From the NCBI RefSeq assembly GCF_016808335.1, contig NC_053137.1, forward strand, positions 5,159,904 through 5,223,903: a stretch of DNA of 64,000 nt, read 5' to 3'. The notes below the pieces were generated by a model. It had not been told where the DNA came from. It made no database searches and saw nothing but the letters and a program-made list of their open reading frames with translations. Every line of letters starts with the position of its first letter. The first letter of the stretch is position 1. Origin of the DNA: Panicum virgatum (lineage: Eukaryota > Streptophyta > Magnoliopsida > Poales > Poaceae). Position numbers and translations under genes: made by a program. Of the stretch, positions 13,101 through 25,300 are shown in pieces.

Positions 13101-16100
13101 GTCATGACTTCATGACCGGGGTGACCAAGACAACGGTGCCACGGCGATGGGGCGCCCACAATGAAAGCGGCGGCGGGAGGGAGGCGCAGAGGGTATAGTG
13201 GGCCAGCACTATTGCACCTGACGAGAACTCTTCGAGACTCCAGATCCTTCACAAAACAGCCAGCGGGGTCAAATTCAACAGAACAATTATTGTCAGAAGT
13301 AAACTGGCACACAGAAATCAGGTTCTTAATAAGACTAGGTGAAACTAGAACATTATTAAGTGAAAAGGGACCTGGAAGGGTGGCTGTGCCAGTAGAGGTA
13401 ACCGGAAGTAATGAACCGTTACCGACAACAATGGATGAGGGATACCGCGAGATTAAATTATGAGTGAGATTGGAAGAATCGGAGGTCATGTGAGAGGTAG
13501 CACCTGAGTCGAAGAACCTGTCAGTGGTGGGGGGCTGGTTCAGGGAGACGGTGCTGAAGGCGGAGGCGAGCGACTGCTGATCCCATCCGGCTGGTGAGAC
13601 TGTCGGAGCCTGTACGCCGGGCGACCAAGGAAAGTAGGCCATCTGGCCCTGCGCCGCCTGCGCCTGGGCAGCCTGCACCTGGGCGGTCTGGAGGGCGTGG
13701 GCCTGCGCCTGCTGGGCCAGCAGGGCTTGCGCCTGGGCCTGCTGGACCAGCAGCGCTTGCTGCTGCTGCGGCGGTGTCGGGGCGACGGGGAGCGGCGTCG
13801 AGGGCCACGGGCCGGGCCACATCTGAATGGCCCCGGCCCACGGGTGAAGGAAGGACGGCCTGGTGGCGGCACCAGCACCGCCTGTGCTGGGCACGGAGGC
13901 CGGCTTGCCGCCCCCGGACGGCCAGCTGCCGGAGGACGACGACTGCTCGCCGGAGCGAGGCTTGCCGCCCCGCCGGCGACGGTCCTTGAGCGCCCGCCGG
14001 AATTCCCGCCCCCGGAGTTGGAGCCCCCGTTGCGGGAGGCCTGGGGGTGAGTGCCTGACGAGGACGGCGGCGGCGCCTCGGATGGGGCGCCCTTCCCAGC
14101 GGCGAGGAGGGCCGTGGGGGGAGTTGGCGCTTGCTGCGCCATGGTGAGCTCCTCCAGGATCAGCTCGTCGACGGCGTTCTTGAACTTGGGGAAGGGTTGG
14201 CCGCGGCGAATGTGGCGGCCAGCGTCGCGGAAGCGCTCGTTGAGCCCTCGGAGAAGATTGAGGGTCAGCATGCGATCCGAGACGGGTTCCCCAAGATCCG
14301 CAAGCTGCTGCGCCATGCTCTTGAGGCGCCTGCAAAAGTCCGTGATGGAGAGATCACCTTGGACGAGATTGCGGAACTGGACGTCGAGGTGGAGGGCGCG
14401 GGTCTCCCGATTGCCGAGAAACTGGTCCTCCAGGGCGCACCAGACGGTACGGGCGGTGGCGACGCGGTCGATCACCATCTCGGCGAGGTCGGTGGAGATC
14501 GTGCCGGCGATCCAGGACTTGACAACGCAGTCCATGCGTGTCCAGTCTTGTAAGTCGGGTGCGGGAAGGTCGGCGAGGACGTGGCTCTCCAGCGAGTACT
14601 TGCCGATGACGAGGAGGATCTGATCGCGCCACCGGGTGTAGTTCCTAGCGTTGATGTCGAGGAGGACATGGACGAGGCTCCAGATGTTCTGTACGCTGAT
14701 GGCTTGAACGTGCAGATTGACGAGAGCGACGGCTTCATGGGCAGGACGGCATGATGAAGTGCGTTCCCGTCGGAGTCGACGGAGGGGGCGTCCGCCTCCT
14801 CGTCGCGATCGCTGCCGGGGTCGCCCTTGGCGGCAAGGGCCCGTTCCTTGGCCGCGCGGGCGAGGGCGTCGTGCTCCAGCGCGGCGGCGGTGGCCTCCTT
14901 TTCCGCGGCCTCGGCCCTGGCTAGAGCGGCCTCGCGCTCCTTCTGGGCGGCGGCGGGGTCTACGACGCGCGGGGAGGAAGGGGGGGTCCCAACCATGGTG
15001 GATGTGGCGGCAGATCACCGGCGCACAGGGTTGGGGCGCAACCGAATCGGCGCGCTATGGCAGCGGAAGGAGCAGGGAAGAAACCCTAACTCTTGATACC
15101 ATGTAAGCAATGTATATTGCGGGGAATGAATGGATTGATTGATAGAGGTGCACAGGGTGTACATATATAGGCGGGATACTCTAGATGGTTTATAGAAACA
15201 CCACCATCAGGGGGATCCCGCCGCCGTCTACCAACCGGGGGGGGGGGCGACCCCAGCTAGGAAGGCTGGGCGCCGGCCACCCAAGGCCCAATGGGCCAAC
15301 TACTCATAACCCTAATTGCCTTGCTAACACTGTGTAATGGTGGGGCAGGGGTTCGGGGATTTTCTTGGCGTGCATGAGAGGTCTTCTCTTAGAAAATGTC
15401 GTGGGGGCGGTCTTCCCCCCCGCAGGTCAAGTTTATTTTTCTTTTCAAACTCTTATGCGATCTGTTTATTAATTTGCATTTTTTTCCCTGCACAACTTGT
15501 TCTTTCTGTTCCATGTTGCGTCATTTATGAATATTCCGAATTTTAGCTACTCATAAACACATATATTCTCTGCCATGGTGTGTTTTTAATATGCCTTTTA
15601 TTTAATGGCACCGAAATAAGGACCTGTTTAACATAACCTCCTGAGCTTAAGTGTTCTAGAAAGTTTGAGAGAGAGTGATGCACATTGCACCCTATTTCTG
15701 GCCTTGATCTTGTACACAAGTTGTAAATAGCTGGCAGTGGTGACTTTAGAGTTTATTGTTAGGGTGGTCCAATCGAAGATTTTTTTTAAAAAATATTTTA
15801 GTGAATGAATCAATTTTAGTGTAATTTCTCACATTTCACCTTCTCAATTCAACTACCAATTGTTGTATATAAAAAAAATAATTACTAGCTATTTTTCATA
15901 TTAGTAATAGTAAGAACATATACGAAAAATGTTAGAAGCTCAATTTTTAGTCTCATTGAGCTGAGAGGATGACAGTGGAGAATGGGGCAATTTTCTGGGG
16001 TTTTTTCTCATTCACAAACACACAGCCATGCTCTCCACGAGAGAGGAGGTTACACACTTATAGGCAGTCAGGGCAGGTAGCCAAAGATGCTGTACACTAG

Positions 16101-19100
16101 TCTAAGATGCTAGTCTAAAAGGTGGTCTAAGATGCTGTCCTCTAGAGATGCTACTGTCCTAGAGATGCCTACTGTCCTAGATTGCTGAAAAACAAAGACC
16201 ATGCTGCAGCTGGACCATGCAAGGACCATGTGCTGCTGCCAACCACAAAGACCAGCGTACAAGGCTTATTCCCAGCATTCTCCCCCTAAGTCTTGTGCGT
16301 CGTCTTGTGGGAGGGTTGGACCATCCCGGTTCTGGAGCAAAGCTCAAGGAACTTGATCCTCCCAAGGGGCTTGGTGAGCAGGTCCGCAAGTTGGTCCTTG
16401 GTGTTGATGTTGCTCGCCTTGATGCTCCCGTCCTCCAAGCAGCCTCGGATGAAGTGGTACCTCACCCGGATGTGCTTGCTCCGTTCATGGAAAACGGGGT
16501 TCTTCGCCAGGGCCAGAGCGGACTTGCTGTCCACCCTTGGGCCTATCGGCGGCGCCGCCCTGAGCATCTCCGCGGGCGCCACCCTCGGCGCGCCCTCGTG
16601 CCCCGGCTTGGGCACCTCCGCGCCCCTTTCGCGGCTTGCCGCGCTTGCGGCCACCAGTCGAGGAAGAGGGCTCCCCCGTCCTCCTGTCACCGCGCCGGGC
16701 CTCCCACTGCTCCTGAGTGAGGTGGAGCTTCCCACCGATGGAGATGCCTCCCGAGGGAGGTTGTGGCTCGTCGCTGTCGACGACCTTGAGGCGACCTATC
16801 GCCTCCTCGATCGTCATGGTGGAGAGGTCCAGCAGACTCGATCGAGCGAGCGGTCTGCCTGTACCTCTCGGGGACGCAGTGGAAGGGCTTCTCGACAGCT
16901 CTTTCCTCGTCGTAGGTGTCGTCGCCGAACTGCACCATCTTCTGCAGCAGAGTGTTGAGACGGAGGGCGATGTCATCAACATCCTCACCTGGCTTGAAGG
17001 CCAGGTTCTTCCACTCCTTGCGAAGTGCCTGCAGAGTGGTCTTGCGGGCGCGGTCGCTGCCGATACGTGCCGCAGCGATGGAGTCCCAGGCCTCCTTGGC
17101 AGTTCGCTTCTTGGAAAGCGTGAACTGCATCTCGGGCGGGGCTGCTGCGATAAGAGCATCCAGCGCCCGTCGATCCTCATCGTAGTCGACGTCACTGTAC
17201 CGTACTGCCTCCCACATATGCCGCACCTGGAGCTTCACCTCCATGACCGCGGCCCACTCGACGTAGTTGGTCTTGGTGAGGGTGGGCCACCCACCGCCGG
17301 GACCGACATACCTGACCACCGCCTGGAGGCCGTGGTAGCCGGGGGCGCCGCCGCACGCGCCCCAACCAGGAGCGCCGCCGCCACCCAGCGCGCCGGGCCG
17401 TCGGCCTGCGCGCCGCCGCCAGGGGCGCGGCCGCCAGCCTGCGCGCCGCCGCCGCCGCCGGGCGCGCGGGCCACCAGGTCGCCGCCGCCGTGGGGGTGGG
17501 CTGCTGCCCACCGCGCGGTCCGCTCCCGTGCCCTCTCCCTCGCCAACTCCTCAAGGTCCCTGTCGGCGGTGGTGTCGCCGGCGATGGAGCCGGCGAGCCG
17601 CTGAGGCTGCCGCGCAAGGTCTCAACTTCAACCTCCGCCGCACGCGCTGCATCTTCCGCCTCCTCTGCTTCCACCTCCGCCCTGGCCGCTGCCAGCTCTG
17701 CTGCAGCCAGCCTAGCCGCCCTCGCCGCTGCTGCAGCGGCTTGAGCCGTCGCTCGCCTGCGTTCCTCTGCCGCGGCGAGCTCGGCGTCTCGCTGACGCCG
17801 TGCGCTCGAGGCGACTGAGCGCTGAGACGGTGCGTCGGACATGGCGCGCCTCCAAGGGGCTGCTGCGTGGAGAAGAGGAAGGGAAGGGGGAAGCAGCCGG
17901 TGCTGCTGCTGCGCTAGCTGCTGGTGGTGGTGGCTGGGCTGCTACAAGCGCTTGGGAAGGGGAGGAGCAAGAGATATCCAACCTACAGGAAAGTACGACT
18001 CTGATACCAATTGTTAGAAGCTCAATTTTTACTCTAATTGAGCTGAGAGGATGACAGTGGAGAATGGGGCAATTTTCTGGGGTTTTTTCTCATTCACAAA
18101 CACACAGCCATGCTCTCCACGGGAGAGGAGGTTACACACTTATAGGCAGCCAGGGCAGGCAGCCAAAGATGCTGTACACTAGTCTAAGATGCTAGTCTAA
18201 AAGGTGGTCTAAGATGCTGTCCTCTAGAGATGCTACTGTCCTAGAGATGCCTACTGTCCTAGATGCTGAAAAACAAAGACCATGCTGCAGCTGGACCATG
18301 CAAGGACCATGTGCTGCTGCCAACCACAAAGACCATCGTACAAGGCTTATTCCCAGCAAAAAAACTAGAGGATGAGAGTATTTGGGCCAAATCTTAGGGT
18401 GGGCCAGGGCCCACCCCCTAGATCCGCCCAACTAATGCATGTGTAGAAGGAAGTGATACATTTGTGCAGAAATCCTTTCTCTGGCTTTTCTTGCAACATG
18501 TTTCTGGTATTAACTTCCTTTATTCTCCTTTTCAGTGGTATGGACCGATTTGAGGCACGAGAGAAGTTATGGTCTGACCTTGTTGAGACTAAGTTGGCAG
18601 TAAAGAAAGAACCTTATACGCTTCGAGTTCCTAGATCTCAACGGGGTGGTGAAGTGTGATCTTTTTTCCTGTTCATAATGTTATTTCTTTTGTTATCAAT
18701 GTCTTCCATAGGGTTTGATGAACCTACTTCTGTTTGATCCTAGGTGATTGAGCCGTTGATTAGTAAGCAATGGTTTGTCACAATGGAGCCATTGGCTGAG
18801 AAGGCCCTTCGTGCTGTTGAAAACAGGCAATTAACCATTCTTCCGGATAGATTTGAGAAGGTACTGATGAATTCACTTCTACCCTTTGGAGAGATAGTTA
18901 TCTGCTCTACTGTTATCAACTGGCAAAAGCAGGGCTGTTGAATACATTTTTACAGAAACTATTGACTTTTCCTTTTCTTTTTTGTTTGTGTGTGCTTCTG
19001 TCACAGATATATAATCATTGGCTAACAAACATAAAGGATTGGTGTATAAGTAGACAATTATGGTGGGGTCATCGTATACCAGTTTGGTACATTGTTGGAA

Positions 19101-19311
19101 AGAAATGTGAAGAAGACTATATTGTTGCTAGAACTGAAGAGGAGGCACTAACAAAAGCTCAGGAAAAATATGGAAAATCAGTAGAAATATATCAAGATCC
19201 TGATGTTCTTGATACGTGGTTCTCAAGGTATGTCTTCCTATGCAGAACTTGGTCCAATTATTTTTCTGCGTTCAGTTCTGCAAGAATTCTTACTTCTATT
19301 GGGAAAGTTAA

Positions 19312-19343
<32 letters not shown>

Positions 19344-22300
19344 AATCAGTTTCAGTTAAGATTTTGTGAACTTCATATTTTGAACTAATTGGATCATCAC
19401 CCGCATAGCTGCTAAGTTGGTTGGTGCCTAGGCCTATCATCACCTAGCTCCCCCTTGTAGGTTGAGGACTAGGCTTTGACCAACCTTGCACCTAGCCTTT
19501 ATCAGAGGGGGGGGAAAAAACCCCTTGCACCTAGCCCTTTTTTACAAATACTTCATCCATAAAGTACTAAAAGCCAAAGATTTTAGATCCTCTGTGCCTT
19601 CCTGGCTTGATTTTCTTTTTCCTGTTCAGCTTCTATAGTGTGTTTCGCCATTTTTTCACTAATATTTTGCTTTGCTTGTATTTTTGTGGTTCACCCTGCT
19701 TCTTCTTTTTTTATTCTAGTATACTATAATATGAATAACATAGTACGGGTCACCCTTTTTTTTTACCTGTCAAAATAAAAGGTACTATAGTCTGTTTTTT
19801 TCTTCAATTACTGTTATTGTCGTGCAGTGCTCTCTGGCCTTTCAGCACGCTTGGTTGGCCTGATCTTTCCAAGGATGATTATAAGCATTTTTATCCTTCA
19901 ACTGTTCTGGAGACAGGGTAACAGTTCAATTTACCTTTTCTTCTTGCAGTGGAGTAATATTTGTGTTGCAGCTGAGTTTCTGTTCTTTGCATTGATGCAC
20001 TTTCCTTCACAGCCATGACATTTTGTTCTTCTGGGTTGCACGAATGGTCATGATGGGAATTGAGTTTACAGGATCAGTGCCATTTTCTTATGTCTATCTT
20101 CATGGTCTTATCCGGGATTCTGAGGTGAGATGAGGTACAATGATAATTTGTTTATGGTTTTTTGTATTGTGGTCCAATAATCAAGCTAATCATTTCTTGT
20201 ACTGCAACGTTATCTCACTATCCGTAAGATTATGAAAGAGGCACACCTATTTTTTGGAAGTATGTTGTAACTGACATCATTATTGTTGTACTAGGATTAC
20301 CATTGCCTGTTTGCCACATGATGGCTACCTTTCAGGATCCATCAAAAGGGTACAACTTTTGTGAACATGGCTTGCATAAGACCCCCCTAAAAGACTAACA
20401 TAACTTGGTTGAAGAATAGATTTTTTTACATAAGACCCCCCTAAAAGACTAACATAACTTGGTTGAAGAATAGATTTTTTTACCTTGAACTGAAACCTAA
20501 CTGTACAAGGGATACACTTTGATGTGGGCCTCATCTTTTGTCTGCTAAAAAGCTGTAGATGCTCCCTAGCAGTTGGGCATTTGCTATATCTTCATCCCTC
20601 CAGATTTCAGGCCCTGAAAGAGATTCTGTTACATGCTGTGGCAGCAACATCTCATTTGTCCTGATGATCGTGTTGTCACCAGTTAGACCAATTGTGTAGA
20701 CCATTGTGAATCTGTGATATGGTCCTAAGTCTATAGAATGTTAATCTGGGATGCTAAATTACAAGCTACTTTTCAGGGACGGAAAATGTCGAAGACATTG
20801 GGAAATGTCATTGACCCCCTAGATACCATCAAAGATTACGGGACTGATGCTTTGAGATTTACACTATCTTTGGGCACTGCAGGCCAGGTTTGTGACAGTT
20901 TTTTTTTTAAAAAAATTGTTATGTGTTGGTGTATATTGAGCCCATGTATAGAGGCCCCATCTAGAAATCCATGTATAAGAACTATATATCCCACCCTTCT
21001 AGAGTTTGGAGTAATACATCTAATTATTCCCTCCTACATGGTATCATTAGTGTCGTGGTGTGGAAACCCACAGTCGGGTGGCGTAATGCATCCGCCTAAG
21101 CCCAGAGGGTGAGTACTCGGGGGTTAGCTAGGACTAGTTCAATCTCGCTGGAAGAACACGATGAACACAGCAGGTTTAGAGTGGTTCGGGCCGCTGGAGC
21201 GTAATACCCTACGTCCACTGTGTGTTGTATTGCCTTTGTCTCGAGAGTCTGAGGATCTGAGAGAGCTTGAGAGCCTTTTTCTGTGCAGCGAGTGCCTCCC
21301 TTTTATATCTCAAAGGAGGCGCGTACATGGCCGTTGGGTCTCCGACAGGTGGGCCCAATCGATGTAGTATAAAATAACGTATTGTTCATACATTATGGCG
21401 TTGCAGGCGAAAGGAGATCTCATTCCTGGATTTCCTTACCTGCTCCTAGGAATCCTCCGTCCAGCATACCCATGCGCTGTCTTGTCGAAACGGCGCCAGT
21501 CGTAGCTTGCGGCGTCGCCTGCAGCGTAGCTGAACGGGCCGTGTAGCTTGCGGCGTAGGCAGCATGATGGAAAATTGACGTGCCGTCGTATCCATTTAAT
21601 GCGGCAGACGGGCTCTGTGCGGATGCGGCGCATGCGGCTGCACTGTGTACCTCGGTAATATGCGGTCTACAGTGAGGCCTGACAAAGGCTGCCCCGCGTG
21701 CCGCGGCGGCGGAGCACGCCACAACCACCCGCATTGAATGCGGTGGGTGGGCGAGTCTTCCAGCACGCCCGCGCCTGCGGGACACGTGGCGGCTCCGGAC
21801 CCCCCCGGCGGTATGTTGGTTCTACGCGCGTGGGAAATCCGGATGGACGCGGGAGGTCCCGGACCCCTATGTGGGGTCTGAGGCCTCGACTGTTGGCTCG
21901 GAGCTTCCCCTCCTCAGGAACACGTGGCGTCACCGAACCTGTCCTAGAGCGGGGAGCGGGTCCGGGTCCGTTGGCCCGGTGAGGTAAGAGCCTGACCCGT
22001 GGGGCCCGGCTTCTCCGCCCTTTATCGCGTAGTTACGGATGACTACGCGAGTCCTGCCTTGCTGCAGTAGTAGTGGGTATCCCTGCTACAGGGTACCGAC
22101 AATTAGCCTAGGTTTCTCTCTCCACCCTCAGCCGCCGCCGCCGCCTTCGAGATGGCCGGCCGCCGGAGCCGCCCCTTCCTCCCCTTCCTTCCCTCTCCTC
22201 CTCCCCTCCCCTCTCTTCCTCTGCTTCGGGCGCCGCCGCCGGCTGGATCTCCTTTGCTTCGGGCACCAGATCCACCGCGTGGGGCCCTAGACCCGCCACC

Positions 22301-25300
22301 GCCTTGGCCGTCCTCGAGCCTGCGCCCGCTGGTGGTCCCGCCCTGGTCGCGCCGCCTGCTCCGGCCGCCGCTGCTGCGGGCGCGGGGGGCGCAAGGGCCG
22401 TGGGCGTGGGGGCCACGGGCCCGGTCTCTGCTCCGGCCGCCTGGCCCCGGCTAACCCACCCGCCACCTCTGCTGCGGGCGCTGGGGGGGGGCGCGGGCCC
22501 ACCGGCGCCCGAGCTGCAGGCACCCACCGCACCGCCGTCGCAGCGGGCAAGCAGCCCGCCGTCGACGCCGCCCTTCCTGAAGGCCCTCCCGCGCCGGCCG
22601 CGCTCGCGCCCGCATGGTCTGGACTCGGGATGCCTCCCGCGGATGCGCCGTTCGCCGCCGACGCCGCTCTCGCCGCAGCCCTCCTCGCCGCCAAGTCGAA
22701 GGCTTCGGCGGCTCAAGAACGGGTCCGCGTGGCTGCGCTCGCTTGGGAGTGCGAGCCCTCGACGACCACGTCCTCGTCGACACACCGATCGAGGCGCGGG
22801 ACGTGGTGTGGCTGCGCCTCCACAGCGTTGCCATGTCCTAGATCTTTGGGACCTATCTCCCTAGATCTTCCTGACCTCGTCAGGACCCACAGCGGCACCA
22901 CGCGACAGGCCTGGATGGCGCTCGAGGGGCAGTTCCTCGGCCGCGCTCTTCAGCTCGACGCCACCTTCCGCACCTTCGAGCAGGGAGACCTCTCCATTGG
23001 TGAGTTCTGCCGGCGGATGAAGAGCATGGTTGATGCTCTTCACGACCTTGGGTGTCCGGTGTCCGATCGGGTCTTGGTGCTCAATGTCCTGCGGGGCCTG
23101 AGCAGCACCTATGACCACCTGAAGACATGGATCACCCGCCAGAGGCCCTTCCCCTCCTTCCTGCAGGTCCGGGACGACCTCGCCCTCGAGGAGATCACCA
23201 GGGGTCTCGCGCCTGGATCGTCTTCGTCCACCCCCAACGCACTCGTTCCTGCTCCACCGGCTTCCTCAGCCGCTCCTGCCACCTCCCTCCTTGGTGCTGC
23301 TCCCGCCGGGCAGACCGGAGGTGGGGGAGGGGGCGTGGACGTCGTCGGGGGGGGGGGGGGGACGGGGTGGTGGTGGTATTGGTGGCCCTGCTTCTGGGGT
23401 ACCGGTACTGGTGGAGGCCGTCGGGGCGCGCCGACTCCGGCTCCGGCTCCTGCCCCTGCCCTGGCCATCCTTCAGCAACCCATGGTCAGGGCGCATCTCA
23501 ATGTGGCCGTTTCAGGGTCGGGGGGGGGGGGCGTCATCAGCTCCAGCCGGCGGCCATGTTCACCGGTGCTGCTCCCCTCTTCGCGCTGTCCTGCACCCCG
23601 CCCGCTCAGCCTAGCCAGCAGCCGACCTGGCCTGGGGGGTAGGACCAGGCCGCTCTGGCGCAGTTCTTCAGCACCATGGGACTAACGCCGCCGGTCAGCA
23701 CCGAGTGGATCGCCGAGTTGGGTGCCTCCTTCCACACCACCCCAGATGCTGGTATCCTCTCTTTTGTCCGACCCCCACACCCCTCTTGTCCTTCTTCCAT
23801 CATGGTTGGTGATGGGTCTTGCCTTCCTGTCACCGCCGTGGGTTCTGCTCCTAGCTCTTTTTGTCTTTCTAATGTTTTTGTTGCTCCTCAGATGGATCAC
23901 AACCTTCTTTCCATTCGCCAGTTTACTGCTGACAATTCATGTTCCATCGAATTTGACTCTTCCGGTGTTACTGTGAAGGATTCGGCTTCCCGGTATCCGC
24001 TCCTCCGATGTGACAGCTCGGGGCCTCTTTACACCATTCGTCTTCCTGCTTCCGCTGCTCCGCCTTCGACTTCTTCTTCGTCTGCTGCTTTTGCCGTGAT
24101 GCCGTTTTCCACCACCTGACACCGCCGGCTTGGTCACCCCGGCCGCGACGTTTTGGCTCAGCTCAGTCGTAGTACCGATGTTCCATGTACTAGGACTCCT
24201 GCTGAGCACCTTTGTCATGCGTGCCAGTTAGGTCGTCATGTCAGATTTTCTTTTTCTTCTTCTTCGCATGCTGCGTATGCCTTTGATCGTGTTCACTGTG
24301 ACCTGTGGACATCTCCTGTACTCAGCATGTTTGGTTATAAATATTATCTGGTGGTGGTTGATGATTTCTCTCATTACTCTTGGACTTTTCCTTTGCGCGC
24401 CAAGTCTGAGACCTTCCCCACTCTCCACTTCTTTGCCTAGGTGTCCACTCCGTTCGGCCTCACCATTAAGGCCATCCAGTGTGACAACGGGCGTGAGTTC
24501 GATAACTCTACCTCCCGTTCCTTCTTCCTCTCTCGGGGTGTTCAGCTGCGTATGTCTTGTCCGTATACCTCTCCTCAGAACGGCAAGGCTGAGCAGATGA
24601 TTCGCACGACGAACGACGTCGTGCGCACCCTTCTGATCCAGGCCTCTCTGCCCCGTGCTTCTGGGCTGAGAGACTCCACACCGCCACCTACTTGCTTAAT
24701 TGTATTCCGTCCACTGCTTCTCCTGCTCCCACTCCACACCATGCTCTTTTCGGTACCCCTCGTCGCTACGACCACCTTCGGGTCTTCGGGTGTGCATCTT
24801 ACCCTTACATCTCCGCCACTGCTTCTCACAAGCTGGCGCCCCACTCGACTCGTGTGTTTCTTGGTTGCTCCACTGACCACAAGGGGTACCGATGACCTCA
24901 CTTCTCACCGCGTCCTGATCTCCCGACACGTCGTGTTTGACGAGTCGGATTTCCCCTACTCCACCTCCTCCACACCTCCTGACCCCGAGCTGGACTCTCT
25001 GTTTTCGACTGACCCAGTGGTTCAGCCATCTTTACCTGTCTGTTCTTTCCCTGCAGGTTTTCTTGGTACACCGGTACCGCTTCCGATGATCCCTGCTGCG
25101 CTTAGTGCAGCCCCGGTGCCCGCGGTCGCGCCATGCGCAGCCCCCGGACCTCCGGTCGTGCTGCGCGGGACCCGGTGTCTTCTGCTGCGCCACACGCGGC
25201 CCCGGTGCTTTCCCCTGCACCTGCGCGATACGCTCAGCCGGTGCAGGTGTACCGGCGTCGTCCTCTACACCAGAGCCGCCGCCACCGCCATCCCCGACTC

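Larger units (their letters stand above)
4004..15329 (-). mobile_element. Copia B: full-length but decayed LTR retrotransposon, host of Copia C
   Basis: The 5' LTR is 15102-15329 and the 3' LTR 4004-4256, flanked by CCGTG (left) and CTGTG (right), a 5-bp target duplication with one mismatch. The primer-binding site TGGTATCA is at 15094-15101. Without Copia C (5172-11042 plus one copy of CCGAC) the element is about 5.45 kb. The two LTRs differ at about eight positions plus a G-run of very different length, so it is older than Copia C. It inserted into the SINE in intron 5, antisense to the synthetase gene. Confidence 0.93.
15930..18358 (-). mobile_element. Copia D: internally deleted relative of Copia C
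   Basis: LTRs 18012-18358 (5') and 15930-16277 (3') differ at about seven positions (roughly 98% identical) and are flanked by AAAAA (15925-15929; within the A run from 18359). The primer-binding site is at 17997-18009 (TGGTATCAGAGTC on the minus strand) and a polypurine tract adjoins 16278. The interior holds gag and the last part of RNase H only. Protease, integrase and most of RT are missing, so it could move only with help from a relative such as Copia C. Confidence 0.92.

Noticed and set aside
22108..22785. Several overlapping Pro/Ala/Arg-rich frames on both strands
   Set aside because: They are alternative frames of the decayed Copia E gag N-terminal region; composition, not conservation, keeps them open.
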